A stretch of 64,000 nucleotides of DNA, from positions 124,001 to 188,000 of the forward strand of contig CAWCZF010000007.1 in NCBI GenBank assembly GCA_963799975.1, read 5' to 3'. Both the position numbers and the translations under genes were made by a program. The DNA is from Actinoallomurus sp963799975 (GTDB lineage Bacteria > Actinomycetota > Actinomycetes > Streptosporangiales > Streptosporangiaceae). Position 1 is the stretch's first letter; each line of letters opens with the position of its first letter. The notes beneath the pieces were generated by a model. The model was not told the origin of the DNA. It saw nothing but the letters and a program-made list of their open reading frames with translations, and made no database searches. Positions 62,848-64,000 of the stretch are shown piece after piece.

Positions 62848-64000
62848 CTACCAGGCGACCTTTAGCTTGTCCGGTGTACGCCGGGGCGGGCCGGTCACGT
62901 GGGCGTTGTAGGCGTCCAGCAGTTCCTGTGCCTTCTCGGTCGCCTCGGTGAACCTCGCCTTCGGGTCCGCGCCCTGGGTCAGTACGTCGTTCATGGCGCG
63001 GGTGACCTCCTTCTGGATGGCGGCGAAGTTGCCGAACACCGGGCCCAGGGCGCCTGGGGAGCCGTCGCCCGCGTCGAGCTGGTCCGTCGCCACGCGCAGG
63101 TGGGGGTTCTGCTCGAACCAGCCCTCGTCCTCCAGCACCTTGATCGAGGCGCGGGTGATGGGGAGGCGGCCGTTGGCCTTGTGCCACTCGGCGGCCTTGC
63201 GGGGCTTGATCAGGTGCTGGATGAAGGCCAGCGCGCCGTCCTGGGTGCGTTCGTCCAGGCCGTCGGCGAGCCACAGCGAGTCGCCGCCGATCAGGTTCCC
63301 GGCGAACGGCACCTCATCGTTGTACGGCATGCGGGCCATCTCGACGGTGAAGCCGGCCTTCTCGCCCTTGCCCATGAGGCGCCGCGCGTCCACGGAGGAG
63401 CTGAGGATGAAGGCCAGTTCCTGCTCGGCGAAGCCGTTGAAGCAGCTGTTCCAGTCGGCCACCTTCCCCGTGTAGAGGAAGTGGCCGTCCTTGTGCAGGC
63501 CCTGCCACCACGACGCGAAGGCGAGCAGTTCGTCCGTGGCGAGGTCGATCTTCTCGGCGCGGCCCGACCGGCCGTTGTCGTTGTCCACGAGCAGGCCGCC
63601 CTGCTGGGCGACGGACTGCAGGAACATCCAGACGTGGTTCGGCCAGGAGATGCGGTGGGCCGGCCCGTCCGGCAGGGCGGCGATCGCCGCGCACGCCTCC
63701 GACACCTCGCGCCACGTGCGCGGCACCGAGGAGATGCCCGCGGCGTTGAGGATGTTCATGTTCGCGTAGAGCAGCACGGTGGAGGCGGTCGGCGGTACGG
63801 AGACCACGCCGTTCGCGTCCGAGAAGTGGTCGCGCGCGGCCGGGACGACGTCGTCCACCAGCACGGGCTCGCCGAGGATCTCCGTACGGCCCCCGATGGC
63901 CTTGGCGACCGTGGTGAACAGCGGGTTGCCGTCCGGGTCGAGCATGTCGCGGGCGAGCTGGGTGCTCGTGTAGAAGTACTCCGCCACCTCGGGGCGGTTG
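62848..64000 (-). CDS. Sugar ABC transporter substrate-binding protein (family 1), cut by window edge
   Basis: The frame is open to the window end, so the N-terminus with the expected lipoprotein signal is missing; 383 residues are seen. Features fit UgpB/MalE-type binding proteins: VLLYANMNILNAAGISSVPRTWREVSEACAAI, SVAQQGGLLVDNDNG, NLIGGDSLWLADGLDERTQDGALAFIQHLIKP and the C-terminal AMNDVLTQGADPKARFTEATEKAQELLDAYN. It delivers an oligosaccharide or glycerol-phosphate-like solute to a membrane permease. Permease genes should lie beyond the window or elsewhere. Relics of this gene occur at 60614 and 62229. Confidence 0.88.
   Translation of the reverse strand, partial: NRPEVAEYFYTSTQLARDMLDPDGNPLFTTVAKAIGGRTEILGEPVLVDDVVPAARDHFSDANGVVSVPPTASTVLLYANMNILNAAGISSVPRTWREVSEACAAIAALPDGPAHRISWPNHVWMFLQSVAQQGGLLVDNDNGRSGRAEKIDLATDELLAFASWWQGLHKDGHFLYTGKVADWNSCFNGFAEQELAFILSSSVDARRLMGKGEKAGFTVEMARMPYNDEVPFAGNLIGGDSLWLADGLDERTQDGALAFIQHLIKPRKAAEWHKANGRLPITRASIKVLEDEGWFEQNPHLRVATDQLDAGDGSPGALGPVFGNFAAIQKEVTRAMNDVLTQGADPKARFTEATEKAQELLDAYNAHVTGPPRRTPDKLKVAW

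Noticed and set aside
1..64000. tRNA, rRNA, CRISPR arrays, insertion sequences or transposase genes
   Set aside because: None could be recognised by reading either strand; no transposase-like or integrase-like protein is encoded.

Overview
The window reads as high-GC actinomycete DNA (roughly 70% G+C, strong G/C third-position preference, GTG and TTG starts beside ATG). Most of it is a biosynthetic gene cluster for an enediyne antitumour-type polyketide, probably of the nine-membered class. The call rests on the enediyne core set: the iterative PKS (PKSE, 4546-10302), its hot-dog thioesterase, UnbU, UnbV and two UnbL/DUF1702 proteins. An SgcF-like epoxide hydrolase, an SgcJ-like protein, a free-standing SgcC5-like condensation enzyme, an E6-type flavin reductase and a 14-TM exporter support it. 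The genus cannot be fixed from sequence alone; a Streptosporangiales-type host is plausible.

Layout. 1-0.8 kb: end of an acyl-CoA carboxylase beta subunit, a likely cluster edge. 1.1-2.1 kb: StrR-type activator. 2.1-11.3 kb (minus): core operon unbL paralogue > pksE > thioesterase > flavin reductase > P450, with 4-nt overlaps between most members. 12.1 kb: alpha/beta hydrolase lacking its catalytic residues. 13.0-14.1 kb: long-form RmlA. 14.1-15.1 kb: AT-rich regulatory gap carrying two StrR-type boxes. 15.1 kb: AraC regulator. 16.1-20.4 kb (minus): unbL > unbV > unbU. 20.8-27.2 kb (plus): exporter, secreted epoxide-hydrolase-like protein, GMC oxidoreductase, class III aminotransferase.

28-35.4 kb looks like inserted accessory DNA: an ECF sigma/membrane protein pair, then a visibly lower-GC island with a P-loop kinase/ParB fusion, a second kinase, a Nudix hydrolase and GTP cyclohydrolase I, then a 1198-aa STAND ATPase with 14 WD40 blades. 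35.8-43.0 kb (minus): six-gene tailoring operon (SgcJ-like, ACAD-fold hydroxylase, FAD monooxygenase, epoxide hydrolase, second ACAD-fold hydroxylase, condensation enzyme). 43.3-55.2 kb: deoxysugar genes (4-ketoreductase-like SDR, MycE-like O-methyltransferase, nitrososynthase-like ACAD-fold enzyme, 2,3-dehydratase, aminotransferase, 3-C-methyltransferase, NDP-glucose dehydrogenase, NDP-glucuronate decarboxylase). 55.2-58.2 kb: oxalyl-CoA decarboxylase-like and CoA-transferase genes in the same operon. 58.4-62.8 kb: a divergent tandem duplication of a three-gene YbaB/helical-protein cassette with gene relics. 62.8 kb to the end: a sugar ABC substrate-binding protein cut by the window edge.

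How the genes fit together (inference): PKSE and thioesterase make the polyene, and the UnbL/V/U proteins and oxygenases take part in making the warhead. The sugar set combines the calicheamicin-type dehydrogenase/decarboxylase route to a pentose with the evernitrose/kijanose-type set (2,3-dehydratase, 3-aminotransferase, 3-C-methyltransferase, nitrososynthase). That predicts a branched nitro- or nitroso-pentose, which I do not know from any enediyne. No glycosyltransferase, NRPS loading module, 4,6-dehydratase or apoprotein is visible, so part of the cluster lies elsewhere.

Quality warning: many genes carry single-base frame breaks, nearly all readable as +1 insertions, densest at 55.3-58.0 kb. 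They look like sequence errors. Coordinates given for those genes span the repaired reading.
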